A stretch of 64,000 nt of DNA from Isoetes taiwanensis. Its lineage: Eukaryota > Streptophyta > Lycopodiopsida > Isoetales > Isoetaceae. The notes below the pieces were generated by a model, which saw nothing but the letters and a program-made list of their open reading frames with translations, ran no database searches and was not told the DNA's origin. Below, one piece after another: positions 11,077 to 22,139 of this stretch. Location: contig JAJEKV010000004.1 of the NCBI GenBank assembly GCA_021234155.1, forward strand, positions 8,808,109-8,872,108, written 5' to 3'. The position numbers and the translations under genes were made by a program. Numbering within the stretch: position 1 is the first letter of the stretch; every line of letters begins with the position of its first letter.

Positions 11077-12229
11077 ACAAGCGGAGATAATGACTACTGA
11101 GGGCTCAGTAATTGCAGACGTTTATCTAGAACCTCGAGTATGTATAATGCCAAGTCATGCACAGATGGTGCTCTGAGAAGTTGTGGAAGCGTGGAATGGA
11201 ATGCTAAGGTCAAAAAATGATAAACAATATTAACAAGGTCTAAGCACAATATTGGGGAACAATCTTTTTGACTTTGACATACGATGCTAGTGGAGTGCTT
11301 TATGAGTGATATACTAATTTTAGAGGTCAATGATCGAACGATGGTTCTTGAGCGTGAAATTGCTCAAGAATATCGGGAAGAAATTGCTGGCCCGCCAAGA
11401 TTTCCTTATCAAAATGTTGTCACCCTGCTAAATTCTTATTTCCCCACTCAAAGATAAAATGGTGTTGGCTTTGTTTTTGTTTCATGAAGAATCGGATTTG
11501 GTTGAGCGCTATGCTACAGAGTTTCAAATGAAATTTGAAGGTACAAATCCAAAATTGCTGGCAAAGAAACCAGGTTTTGATGTTGAAGCAAAGATTATGG
11601 TACCAGATATTGTTGCATCAAGCATTATGGTAGCCAAGGAATTATCAAAATTAGGAGATAAGGTGCCTTTAATTCTTCCTTTTGATAATGTGGTTTCTCC
11701 CATCATGTTAGCAGAAAGCCTATTAGCTAAAGCATGGTCCATGCATTTATGTCAAATGGAAATGTGTCTCACAAATACAACTTGCAGGAGAATAATGTCT
11801 GCTAAAAGAAGGATGCAGAAGAGAAGAGCATAAAGATTAGCACTTGAATCTGCCACTAGTTCGAGTGTCAATGTTTAAAAGCAGGATGAACAGAAGTGAT
11901 AAGCTTTCTATTAAATATAGTTAGATAGATACACAACTATTGGATTTCCAATAGAGAAGATACACAACTATTGGAATTCCAACGCTAGTTAACAAGAAAC
12001 AACTTATGAAGCTTAGGAGATGCAATGAGGGCCTTAAGACTCAAAAATCATGTAGGTTGCATCCCATCCACTTTTTGGAAGAATCTCATGTTAGTAAAGT
12101 TAATATGCCTTGTTATTCCATTGTTTGGCATTGTCACATCTTGTTTATTAATTTTGGGATCGCTTTGTTTCTAGTTTAAGGCCACATTTAAATGTGTTCG
12201 CTTGATAACACAAATTGCCTCTTATAAGA
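11077..12229. other. Intergenic DNA with an unidentified ORF remnant
   Basis: The plus strand reads protein-like from about 11330 (VLEREIAQEYREEIAGPP, then a stop). After a shift it continues in the 11459-11833 frame (124 codons, including KLLAKKPGFDVEAKIMVPDI). The composition looks coding, but I do not recognise a family. The two frames are offset, suggesting a broken gene or transposon ORF. The remainder holds nothing I can name. Confidence 0.3.
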
Positions 12230-12238
12230 AGTTTCAGA

Positions 12239-12376
12239 ATAGAATAGAATAGATTTTTTATCATCCACAGAGACCAATTGGACTATGGAGCCCAAACAAA
12301 GAGAGAGCAACAAGCATATTACTGTCAGGATTAAAAAACCCACGCCCCGAAAGGTTTTCGAGGGAAAACCCTTAGC
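12239..12376 (-). mobile_element. 5'-truncated LINE 3'-UTR copy with 9-bp TSD
   Basis: GAATA units at the left are followed by the reversed conserved end (ttttttatcatccac) and the hairpin core (ggattaaaaaaccc, ccccgaaaggttttcgaggg). The copy stops inside the hairpin. AGTTTCAGA flanks it directly at 12230-12238 and 12377-12385, a good target-site duplication for a retroposed, 5'-truncated copy. Confidence 0.8.
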
Positions 12377-12385
12377 AGTTTCAGA

Positions 12386-13978
12386 GAGAAAACCCTAACA
12401 TCAATTGGTTTGAGTCTTTAAAACCATTATTTATTAGAAGATTGAATGAATGAGAGATTTGCATATACATTTATCACATGAAAATAGAATTTGTAAGACA
12501 AACAATGAATAGAATTATGAGAGATGATATAAACACACATGGACCAAATCGCAAGTGCAAGCTTCGATTTGTCAAAATTCTTAAAGCGAAGACAAAGACT
12601 TTTGCTAGTGTCAATGAACTATAGAGGTCAATGTTCTGCCCTAAGGCAAAGGAGGAGGCTTGGCACAAAGCTAAATGTGTATTAAAAAACTCAAAAGATA
12701 CCCAAGGGAAAAAAGTGCTCTTTGGACAATTGATTGGAAGAACTTCGAGAAGGTATGTCAGTGTTATCCTTTTGAATGTTTTGGAGGTTCTAGGTTAAAG
12801 AGGCAATAAAAAAGCTTGTGGACAAGGATGAAAAAGTGTCAAAGAAGACCAAAAACATTATGAGAATAGTTTAGAAAATGATTGAAATAATTTGTGTCTC
12901 ATGCGAGTTCTGTTATCAAGCAATTCATCCCACATAATCAGACAACCTGATGGCAAGCAAAGCAATTTAAGAATAGTCTCCAAACTTTTCCAAATGTACT
13001 CTCGAGGTATATGATATCAAGCATGGAATAAAATAACGGCTAAGGTTAGCCAAATGGCTATTTTATAGCAGTTTTGCCAAGAAAAATGGCTAAAGTAAAT
13101 TGTAAAAATGCCCAAAAAAAAGAAAATTTTAGCCCAATTTTTTTGCCGCCCAAGTGAGTTTTTAGGTTGGATAGCCAAACCTTTACCTCCAGACATATCC
13201 ATTAGGACATCGATTAGCTAAACCTAAGATAGTGTGGGCTTAGAAAAATGGATAGATTAGCCCAAAATTCAACATCAATGTATGTACTAACTTTAAGAAA
13301 TTTCAAATAGGGTTTATATTTTTCCTTTTTTTTTCACTTTCTTTCTTGTTCCAAGTACAAAGTTGAAGCATTAGAGGAAAAGGGACAATGTAGTCCCTTT
13401 TCTTTTAGGTTTTTGAACATATTCATGTATGTTTGTGTCTTGATTTTATGTATTTACAATAAATCCAATGTCTTTGCCAAAATGCTTGGATTTTTTTAAA
13501 TTACTACAGCGTGGTGGCTAATATTTGCCTTTCCATTTTGTGAAAGTTTAGCCAAAAGCAAGAAATTGTGATGGAGAAAAACCATTTAGTTTAGCCAAGT
13601 GTTAGAAACTTCTAGCCCCAATTTGAAGGTAGTTTAGCTAAACCTATTTTGGCTACACTAAAATATAGGAGTAGTAATTTATTCCATGATATCAAGATCA
13701 CCATCTTGCACCTAGAGTGATGTATCAGCACTTATATCACTTAGCATATAGGTGCTGACTAAGCACTTCATCATCACCTAGCAACGACCCACCACTTGTC
13801 ATAATTAGCTACGACATAATTAGGAGTGGTTTGTAACAGAAGCAATTATTATTGACCGCCCTTCGTATATCTTGTATTCTCATATATGTTTCAACACAAT
13901 TTATTTTTGCCTTTGTTTTGGAAGCTTGTGCTCTCGGATATCGGTGTAGGTGTGCTGAGATTGATTCAAAACATAGCA
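12386..13978. other. AT-rich intergenic DNA
   Basis: Only short frames occur, without family resemblance. Several imperfect repetitions of 'tagccaaa/ttagcta' occur at 13040-13680, but no clear unit or boundary could be set. Confidence 0.4.
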
Positions 13979-15105
13979 ATGGAGAGGGATGCAAATTACA
14001 TTACCTTCCCTGGCAGTCTTGTGATTCAAATCTTTGACGGCACAGGTTTCTAGCAATGGAAGAGAAGAATGGCTCTTATTCTCAAAGCTGAAGGAGTTTG
14101 GAGAATTGTAAGTGGCCAAGAACCAGCACCTAAGCTTCCATTCGATGGCAAAAGCAAATCTTACCTTGATGCTTGGCAGCGCCAGGATGACAATGCTATG
14201 GCTACGATTGGGTTTTTGTTGCTGAATCTCTTCTTGATGAGGTTCAAAAGGAGAACAACCTCAAAGTAATACAAGAGAGATGACTTTTTACTGTGTATGG
14301 ATGGTTTTGCCTAAGGGATTCGATTGCCTTTTCTAGATTTTTAGTCCCATATTATAGTATCTATGATGTATCTTTATTTTTATTCTTGAAATAGTCGTTT
14401 GTCCTTCAAAAATAAAAAGGGAGGGAGAACAATTATGATTTATATGAGGCTACCATCCAAGAGCATGAAATGAGAATGAGAATGATATTTTATCGTCCAC
14501 TGAGGCCCATACAAATTGCGCATTTGTATGCTGAAGTGGTGATTTTACACTGGGAAGAGACCGAGAGTCTTGATAAATTCACAGACCGCATGAACAACAC
14601 TCCTGGCAGATTGAAGCCTCTGGAGAAGAGAATAAGATCTCTCCTTCATTGCAATTATGTTTTTCTTAGAAATTCTTTCCATGCTTTGTGCAACAATCTC
14701 ATGCAAATTGTCGACATGGACCTCAATCATGCAATCAACTCTGTCAATGAGGAGTTTATAATGAGGAGGGATGCTGGGATTATCAAAGATGAGCACAATG
14801 CCTTTTTTTTGCAAGCCATTCTGAGCCTAAATCCTATGCAAAAAGGAATGAGAAAGCTAAGAAAAAGAAGAATAACAGCAGCAACACCTTTAAGGCTGCG
14901 AACAGCAAAGGCACATCACATAAGCAACAGACCTGTGACCATTACAAGGAATCATACCGCAATAGAATGCAGGAAGAAGAAGAAAAAACTTGAGCACAAA
15001 CTGAAAGCTTTGGAGACAAACAAAGCTTCAGCCAATGTGGCTCAAATTGTAAAAGAAATAAGCGAATGTGGTTCCTTCCATCCCCAATTATGTGTCTATC
15101 TGTAA
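13979..15105 (+). pseudogene. Copia-type gag remnant
   Basis: From the ATG at 13979 the frame reads MERDANYITFPGSLVI, then a stop. It continues with KRRMALILKAEGVWRIVSGQ, the 'W(K)xxMxxxLxxxxLWxxVxG' block typical of Ty1/Copia gag. After an interruption the 14470-15105 frame contains EETESLDKFTDRMNNTPGRL and DLNHAINSVNEEFIMRRDAG, matching the central gag region. A C-x2-H..H-x4-C zinc knuckle (CDHYKES...HTAIEC) is readable near 14935 with one frameshift. A LINE 3' end is inserted at 14466. No protease, integrase or RT follows, so only the gag end survives. Confidence 0.65.
14466..14512 (-). mobile_element. Short LINE 3'-end insertion inside Copia gag
   Basis: Three GAATGA-like units followed by 'tattttatcgtccactgaggccca' match the terminal block and tail of the hairpin LINE family in reverse orientation (compare 36655-36720). 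It splits the Copia gag frame, which resumes with LYAEVVILHWEETE. It is therefore younger than the Copia element. Confidence 0.6.
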
Positions 15106-17380
15106 ACAAGTGCCCTTTCAAATGTGAAACTAACCCAATTAAACAAATACTTACTTGGATTTGCTTCCAAAACAAAGACACGGGCAAAGATAGTTCTAGT
15201 TTCATTGTTTTTCAAACCAAACTAATAAATCTTTTTATCAACTCCTTCAAATGTTGCTCATGTTATAGCCTAATTACTTTGATACTGTTGTCTTTCTTAA
15301 CTTCCTGCTTCCAAACTGTAAAAAAATCAATCCTTGTGCAATCTACCCAAGTAATATTAATTGAATCTTTGCCTTTGTGACACAAGCCACAATATTCCAC
15401 AAACTACTCGACTGTAGAGGCAATCTTCATCTGCAAAATTAGGTCAGATAGAAACTAGGCTTTTCAACTTAAAGATGGCAAAAATGATTCTTTTTCTTGG
15501 GGACTGTACCCACATAATAGCAGGCATGGAAATGATGCAGAATATAAGGCAAATTATAATTCTAGCATACATGGAAGAGCACACAGAACGACTGCGCCAT
15601 TCGAGGTTTTGGGGGAAATAAAATCATAGTTAGATTTAGGGAAAGGAGGGAGAGGGGATGCGATTGAGGTGCTTGGCATGTGTGTTTTTGCCTCCCAGTG
15701 TTATGCTAAGACCCAAGAAGTGTAGTAAAGATTAGCGTACATCATAATAAAGAAATAAGATGCAACTTAATGAATGAAAAGAATTTATAGAAATAGGTTC
15801 TAGCTAATCTCAAGACATCCTACTCGTTGATGTTGATGTGAAACCTCAATTATGCACATTATAGTGATTAAAGGTTAGCATTTAAATAAAAAAAGATTCT
15901 AGACATCTTAGAAAAAGTTACCTTTATGCCTTGAAATAACTTCGAGGTGATTTGAAGTCGATCTACTTTTGTATTGTTCAATTCAACATTGTGCACTTCT
16001 AAAATTCCTAATAAAATTGAAAAAGATAGTAGATTAATAGCATAACCTTAAACAAAATTAGTTGAGACCTTACCTTCAATTGATGATAATGATTCAATGT
16101 GGCAGGATTAATTAATTCCAGGAAGATTGCAAGAAAAGATCAAGAAAATGTACAAAGCTAATTGTGGGCAATTCATTCTCTGGACTGGATGAGGAGAAAC
16201 ATATGATTCGGCAATTCGTGAATAATAATCCTAGAATCTTGCAGAATACTCATGCAAGACCTGCATGTTGGATAAAAATGCATCAGTAGCAACAACAAGA
16301 TAGAGCGACAACGTATGCGTCATAGTTGCAATTGATAAAACTGGGGCAAGAAAAAATACATGCATTTTATGGAGGAAATCCCTTCACACCACCAATTTGC
16401 AATTCAAAATGTAATGTGCTTCCAAATTGGAGGGGATCGCTGAGGTGGATCAATTCAGATCACTCAATCAAAGCCCGTGTGAAAGATGATGAAGTGTTAT
16501 GAAGTGATGTGGTAGTTATCAAGCACATGCGCCGCACACATGAGAACTTGAGCACCTGCATTAAAAGCAGACCTTCAAGTGACTATATGCTTCCAGCAAG
16601 CTTTCAAAATCATGAAGCCAAATCACAAGGTATGTTATATGCCTATAGCAATTCACATCTGTTACCTTCAACATAAAAAGACGAATCGAATGGTTAGACA
16701 AATATAACAACATGTTTAATTCTCTCTTGAATAAACAATGAATACAAGCTCCCACCTAAATGGAGGTCATGAAGTTGCATTCATTCGAGAAGTGAAGAGC
16801 ATGACCACAATATCCCACTGCTTCTGCTGCTTATCATACACGACATAAGTGATTGGGATTTCCTTTCCCACCTCTTCAAGTTTTTGGGACACCTTTGGCT
16901 TTGAACCTTTTCTATGGGTGCTTTCCCATGGGCAGAAAACCTCCAGGCTTCCTGAAGGTCAGGTCTGTTTGTCCGATGTTCCCATGAGCTGAAAACCGGA
17001 GTGGCTGAGGTTAAGAACCTCGTTTAGAAAATAATCGCGAGGAATACTTTTGGACCTGGGCCTGACCTCATCCAGGTCCGGCCGTCCATGGGAAAGCGCC
17101 CTATGTCTACTCCAAGGTCTCCCGCCCCCCCAACGCAACAACATTCTGGCAATTCCATCCTTCCAATAAAGAATATATTCGAACATCTAAAAATATTGAA
17201 ATTACCTTTCACTTCTTACACGCCAACCAAAGAGTAGTAAGCATAGTAAAGATTGAAGTGAAGTTACTTAGGTCGGGCATGCATGCATGATGCGCTATTA
17301 AATCCCAAAGGAGTTGGGCCTTTTTGTTTTGGTACAAGTTGGACAATCTAGAATTGCCACGTTTTACTCTCTTTCTTTAT
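15106..17380. other. Intergenic DNA upstream of the BFR1-like gene
   Basis: No coding region is supported. Near the 3' side is a GC-richer stretch (about 16920-17140). A TGGGCC element at about 17312-17319 resembles plant site II/TCP promoter motifs, and 'attaaatccc' at about 17297 could serve as a weak TATA-like element for the downstream gene. Both are weak. Confidence 0.35.
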
Positions 17381-17463
17381 ATTCATTCCCCTGTCGTCGT
17401 TTAGCAGGAGAGAAGAAAAGGAAGACGCTGGACGACGGCGCCTTCGTGCACTCTACTCGACAG

Positions 17464-17664
17464 GTGTGTAGATCGGCTTCTTCAGATCCATTTAAACTTG
17501 TTGGGTTTGTCTACATGTTGCTAGATTTTTTTAGATTTTTTGAAATGGAATATGTCCGGTTCCCCTAAGGCCTGTAAGTCTGTCCAGATTTGGCATTTTA
17601 GCTTTGTTGTCGTAGATTAGGCATTGCAATTCTGATACTTTCCTTTTTTTTGTAATTTGTTTAG
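17464..17664 (+). other. Likely 5'-UTR intron of the BFR1-like gene
   Basis: A CAG/GTGTGT donor at 17463/17464 ends a purine-rich leader (gcaggagagaagaaaaggaag). A T-rich tract ending 'gtaatttgtttag' gives an acceptor at 17664, two bases before the ATG at 17667. Leader introns of this size directly before the start codon are common in plant housekeeping genes. Inferred from splice signals only. Confidence 0.6.
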
Positions 17665-17666
17665 AG

Positions 17667-19205
17667 ATGGTGGGAATGATAGAGAATCAGAGTCAGAACC
17701 ATAGTCCTGCTCAAGTAGAGATTTTAGGATCCGATTCAGACCTTGGGAAAGGTTTAGTGCCTAAGTTTCACAAAATGAGAAAACCTGAAAGGCCCGACAG
17801 AGCCATGCTTGAGGAACAGCTGGCTAAAATCTCCGAAGACATTGACGCTTTGCAGGCTAGAAATTATGAAATTAAAGTTGAGATAGCCAATAAGCAGCTG
17901 AATAAGAATCTAGCATTACAGGAGCTCATGGATGCTCGGGGGAAGCTAAGCAGTCTTAGTGTAGCTTTTAGGACTGCAGTAGATGAAAAGAGGGCACTTA
18001 AAGAAGAGCTCGATTTTGCTGACAAGATGCGCGACAGGATGAGAACAGATGCCAGGGCTTTGAGGGAAAAGCTTCCTTATGTGAAAGTGGACCAAATCGA
18101 TGCAGAGATTAAGAAACTTGAGTACAAAATGGCACATACATCTCTCCAGATCCAAGAGGAAAAAAAATTGGTGCAACAAATCAAAGATCTTAGTAAATCC
18201 AGGGATTTTGTTAAAGATTATAGCGAGCGAATGGATCATATCAGTCAGGACGGGAGCTCAAGAGTTGAGATCTTAGAGAAAATAAAGGCAAAAGATAAAT
18301 TTCTGAACGATCTTAAAGCTCAGCAAGAAGAGCAGAAGAAAAACCTTGCCGATATTCGTGCTAGAGAAGCTTCTTGGTCTGCAGATATACCAATCCTTAT
18401 CAAAGAAAGGGCTACTGCCTATGAAAAAATTAGTTCCCTTAGAGAGGAAATAAATAGGTTGAAATATGAGTTTAATCTGAAGGAGAGGGAATTCATTTCA
18501 AAGGACAGGGAATGGAGGAAGCAGCAAGCAATTGAACGAAGAATCAAGTTTGAGAAACGAGAAGCAGAACGTAAAGAAAGGGAGAAACTAAAGAAGGAAA
18601 AAGAACTTGAAAATTATGTAGAACCTTACACAGATGAGATCATTCTCTGCGGGCAGCTCTCATCATTTCTCCAGAAATTTGTACCTTTCGAGGATGATGT
18701 CAATGGTTTAGTTGTGTCAAAAGCAGAAATTCTTCCACCTAAGGGTTTTGGGGATTTTGTTTTGAGCAAAAAGAATCGAGCAGACGAAGAGTTAGAAGGA
18801 TGGTTTGGAGGAGTTGGCAATAAAGGAAAGGGTAAGAAATCGAAGGCTCTTCTACCAGCTAAGATGAGGGAGAAGGAGAGGCTGTCTCTGCCTTTGGATG
18901 TCCTCTCATCCTTCCAAAAAATTGAGCTTGACCCCCCTCTCACTGTGGGAGATGTTATTAACACTCTAGAGTGTATTAGAGTTAAGAAGGAAGGTTTTAC
19001 TAAGCGTCAAGATGATGCCCGGCAAACTCAGTCCGATAATTCTGAAGATTGTACTGATGTTGAAGCTGGAAGCACCGAGAAAGGACTTGGTGAAGTCCAA
19101 CCAGTTGGGAATGAACTTGATGAGATCCAATCAGTTGAGAATGAACTTGGTGAGACCCAACAAGTTGAGAATGGACATGGCGAGATTCAACAAGATGATA
19201 TCTGA
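17667..19205 (+). CDS. BFR1-like coiled-coil protein
   Basis: An uninterrupted 512-codon frame. After a variable start, residues about 43-330 are a long charged coiled coil that opens with KPERPDRAMLEEQLAKISED. It includes LPYVKVDQIDAEIKKLEYKM and ends in a lysine/arginine/glutamate-rich helix followed by EPYTDEIILCGQLSSFLQKF. This order (RPDR start, 'Y.kv.qID..I..LE', terminal 'P..dEI.lC.qL..yL') is what I know of the BFR1 family, ER-polysome and mRNA-associated coiled-coil proteins first found as multicopy brefeldin-A suppressors in yeast. Plant proton-pump-interactor coiled coils are a weaker alternative. The C-terminus has four roughly 11-residue repeats. There is no signal peptide or membrane segment. 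The CDS is intronless with an intron in the leader, and an AATAAA at 19872 could be its poly(A) signal. Confidence 0.75.
   Translation: MVGMIENQSQNHSPAQVEILGSDSDLGKGLVPKFHKMRKPERPDRAMLEEQLAKISEDIDALQARNYEIKVEIANKQLNKNLALQELMDARGKLSSLSVAFRTAVDEKRALKEELDFADKMRDRMRTDARALREKLPYVKVDQIDAEIKKLEYKMAHTSLQIQEEKKLVQQIKDLSKSRDFVKDYSERMDHISQDGSSRVEILEKIKAKDKFLNDLKAQQEEQKKNLADIRAREASWSADIPILIKERATAYEKISSLREEINRLKYEFNLKEREFISKDREWRKQQAIERRIKFEKREAERKEREKLKKEKELENYVEPYTDEIILCGQLSSFLQKFVPFEDDVNGLVVSKAEILPPKGFGDFVLSKKNRADEELEGWFGGVGNKGKGKKSKALLPAKMREKERLSLPLDVLSSFQKIELDPPLTVGDVINTLECIRVKKEGFTKRQDDARQTQSDNSEDCTDVEAGSTEKGLGEVQPVGNELDEIQSVENELGETQQVENGHGEIQQDDI
19081..19200 (+). repeat. 33-bp coding tandem repeat at the BFR1-like C-terminus
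   Basis: About four units encode NEL(G/D)E(I/V/T)Q(S/Q)VE-like peptides just before the stop codon. The units keep the frame but differ in sequence. This is typical of a fast-evolving low-complexity tail. Confidence 0.75.
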
Positions 19206-19609
19206 CCATGAAGGAGATAAGACCACGTCTATTTTATTTTGGAGACTGAAGAAAAGAGTTATGTTTCTTGAAACTGATTTAAGTTCGAATTTGATTTTTA
19301 TTTTTCTGGATTCTAGTTATTTGAACCTTGACACATAATTTGGGTGTACCATTGATTTCCTGTTTGCTGTATACTTACATGCTATTCAGACTATTTTTAA
19401 TCGTTACAGGATTTGTCTTTGAGCTATTTCAGATTGTTCTGTTGATTTTGTATTCTTATTGTACCAAAACTCATTTGAAAACCTTCTGATTTTAGGATAT
19501 CTTGTGTCAAACATATTTTGCCATTAACATTGAATGCACCAAGTGCTGTGATTTTTAAGGAGCCTTTTGCAAAATGGTGTTCCCAATTTTGGGTGTGCCT
19601 TATCCTTTA

Positions 19610-19631
19610 GCAGCAGCAGCAGCAGCAGCAG
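19610..19631 (+). repeat. (CAG)n microsatellite
   Basis: Seven consecutive AGC/CAG triplets occur in non-coding DNA downstream of the BFR1-like gene. They lie in its possible 3' UTR if the AATAAA at 19872 is used. Confidence 0.85.
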
Positions 19632-20017
19632 TGGGGTTCATCTGAACATTTAATAGATCCTCCAACTTAATTCAGAAAATAGCAAAAGAGATGGTGATAA
19701 AATAGAACCAGAGTTTTGTTGACACAAATTCATCACTTTAACATCCAGGCTTCTGTTAAGAGTTTTGGTAATAATTTTTGGCATGGATCGATGGCTTGTG
19801 GAAGCTTCATTACCGTTATGCATCTTATCGTGGAGTATAAATTCTTGCTAGGCTGTACACTTCATCATCAGAATAAAGCTTAACCGCCATTGTCATTTTG
19901 TACTAATTTTTTTTAGTTGAAATTACTCTGAACATTAAGTAATGGTCTGTTTAAGCTTATTTTTCAAGTGGACCTTTTGTTCAAATTACTCTGAAGATAT
20001 CTAGTCTATTGACTGGA

Positions 20018-20262
20018 CCTTTTGTTCAGATTACTACTAAATGTAGACCATATATTTACTTTCAAAGTAGCTCCTTTAATTGAGTATTTTTGGGGACATA
20101 ATTATAGTGTAAAAATAGGTATTTTTCAACTGGACCTTTGGTCAAATTATCAACTGGACCTTTTGTTCAGATTACTACTAAATGTAGACCATATATTTAC
20201 TTTCAAAGTAGTTCCTTTAATTGAGTAATTTTTGGGGCATACTCATAATGTAAAAATAGGTT
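20018..20262. repeat. ~135-bp tandem duplication
   Basis: A block beginning 'tggaccttttgttcagatta' and running through 'ctttcaaagtagctccttta' to 'gtaaaaatagg' occurs at about 20018-20130 and again at about 20155-20262 with few differences. Shorter copies of the 'ctggacctttggtcaaatta' motif flank it. Non-coding. Confidence 0.75.
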
Positions 20263-20613
20263 GGGCAAATTCTGCCCATGCTTCCAATTGAAAAAATTGC
20301 GTTTCCTTCTTTGGTTGCATTTCTTGGCTGCTACGTTTCCTTTGGCGGGGATGATTAGAGATCTATCCAGCACTTTAAAGATCTACACAGCGATTCTCAG
20401 GATTTTATCCAGCATTCTGAAGATCTACACTGATTTTAAAGAGTTTACTAAGCGTTTTGAGAATTTTTACTGCCTGTAGAATTGCCCTAACCTATTTCCA
20501 TGTTTTAAGAATGCTGCTTTAGACAACATTCTGGCATGCCAATCGTGCCACTGCGCTCGGCATCTTCCATGCCATAATGTTGCTTTATATGCATTAGTCC
20601 CATTTATCTTTAC

Positions 20614-20662
20614 AAGAGATTTATCGCGACGGCCAAGGCCGCCGTGAACATTTCTCTTTATC
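20614..20662. repeat. GC-rich palindrome element, copy 1
   Basis: The conserved frame 'acaaga(a/g)atttat' - CGCGrCGGCC..GGCCGCCGyG - 'aacatttctctt' is present, with the palindromic core at 20625-20646 slightly decayed. The same element is at 22091-22134, and half of it is at 28783. It stands out against AT-rich DNA. Confidence 0.65.
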
Positions 20663-20799
20663 GACTTCATGCGAGTTCGAAATGATGTAAATGTTAAGCT
20701 TGGTGTTAGTTCAAAAATTATACAAGATGCTAACGCATCAATGGGTTGCCCTTTAGAGGAGCTATTGAGCCATGCACAATTACGGACTATTGTGATTAC

Positions 20800-21441
20800 C
20801 ATGTAGGTGATAAGGATCGTCGTGTTTATTGACTCTTAATCGATATTTTATATTTATTAACTATTATCATCTTATAAATGATAAGAGTCGATGTGTGAAT
20901 AACTAATAAGCTGGCTCAAGTTACCCCTTCCACACAACTTTGTCATATACGATTATGATATATGCGTGCGTAAAGTGATGGTGCATGCTTGTGTATGCTC
21001 TAGATTTTGTGGAGAATAACCCCCTACTGGGACCCCCTTCCTGGAGTGAAGTTATTTTGCTGCATATCATAGCATTGTTAGTATTGTTTACGTATCTCAT
21101 AAACCAATTAGTTTTGGTTATTCCTCCTCTTCTTGTTAGAATGAGTCTTTTAAGTGCACAAATAATAGCATAGGCTAGGTTCGGAAAATGGGTCATCCAA
21201 AAAATTTAGTAGTCCTTGTTGCCTTTCACCCTCTAGACCCACAAGCATTATAAATGGGATCCTATGCAATCACATAATATGCTATCATAGTAGCTTGTTA
21301 TAAAATAATTTTGAAATTCTCTTTAGTATTGCTTAGGACATGGTAGTCAGGTTTTGATGATTTCTCTACACTCTTCTTATTAGGCACATCATTAAAATAT
21401 CGATTAAGAGTCAATAAACACGACGATCCTTATCATACATG
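20800..21441. mobile_element. Terminal-inverted-repeat element, 42-bp perfect arms
   Basis: The arm at 20809-20850 (starting GATAAGGATCGTCGTG) is the exact reverse complement of 21393-21434. Short outer extensions (CATGTA and TACATG) continue the inverted repeat with a 2-nt offset. The 540-bp interior has no protein motif I recognise, so this is a non-autonomous DNA-transposon-like or fold-back element. I could not see a convincing target-site duplication, so the superfamily is left open. Confidence 0.7.
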
Positions 21442-22090
21442 CTTTCGAGAAGCTTGATATTCAGCACGTTGTGATTTCAATATTGAAACATGAGGTAACC
21501 ATGATTTTTCGTGGGAACTTAGTAATATCTCATATGGGTTAGTATTTCACAGGTTCTGACATCCATTGTCATGTCCAATAGCCTTGTTGTCTTTAGAAAA
21601 AGCCACAACCTTAAATCTTCAACAATGAGTGTTATTTGGAATGAAATTCATCTTATGGATGGCTAGTGGTGACTCTCGCCTTATTTTCTTTGTGCAGATT
21701 GTTAGGGTTTCCTATTCCCCTCAAATTATTCAACTTGTCCCTAAACTTGTTGCATACATGTTTATTATTTGCTCTTTTTATATGTGCCTTTTTCTATAGT
21801 TATTAGAAGTCATGTGGCTCTAGATACCACAACCAGCTTATAGAATGTATAGATTTACATGAAGGGCTCAGAAGGCTAATGCATCATTCTTGTTTGGTAC
21901 GATTCAAGATCAACAATTGCATTAACTCCCTTTGTCGCACCTTGAAACCCTGTATTTGAATTGTGCTTGTCTTTTGATAGTTTATATGGTAGGCCTCGAC
22001 ACCCATCTTGGGTTCATTCATGTCATATTTCGTGTAGCATTCCATGATTTGTATTTTCTCTAACAAATTGATTAAATAGTAAAAGCTTAC

Positions 22091-22134
22091 AAGAAATTTA
22101 TCGCGGCGGCCTTGGCCGCCGCGAACATTTCTCT
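22091..22134. repeat. GC-rich palindrome element, copy 2
   Basis: The core CGCGGCGGCC-TT-GGCCGCCGCG (22102-22123) is a perfect palindrome, flanked by 'acaagaaatttat' and 'aacatttctcttcc' as in the copy at 20614. The copies share orientation and flanks but not wider context, so it looks like a small dispersed element. Confidence 0.7.
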
Positions 22135-22139
22135 TCCCT

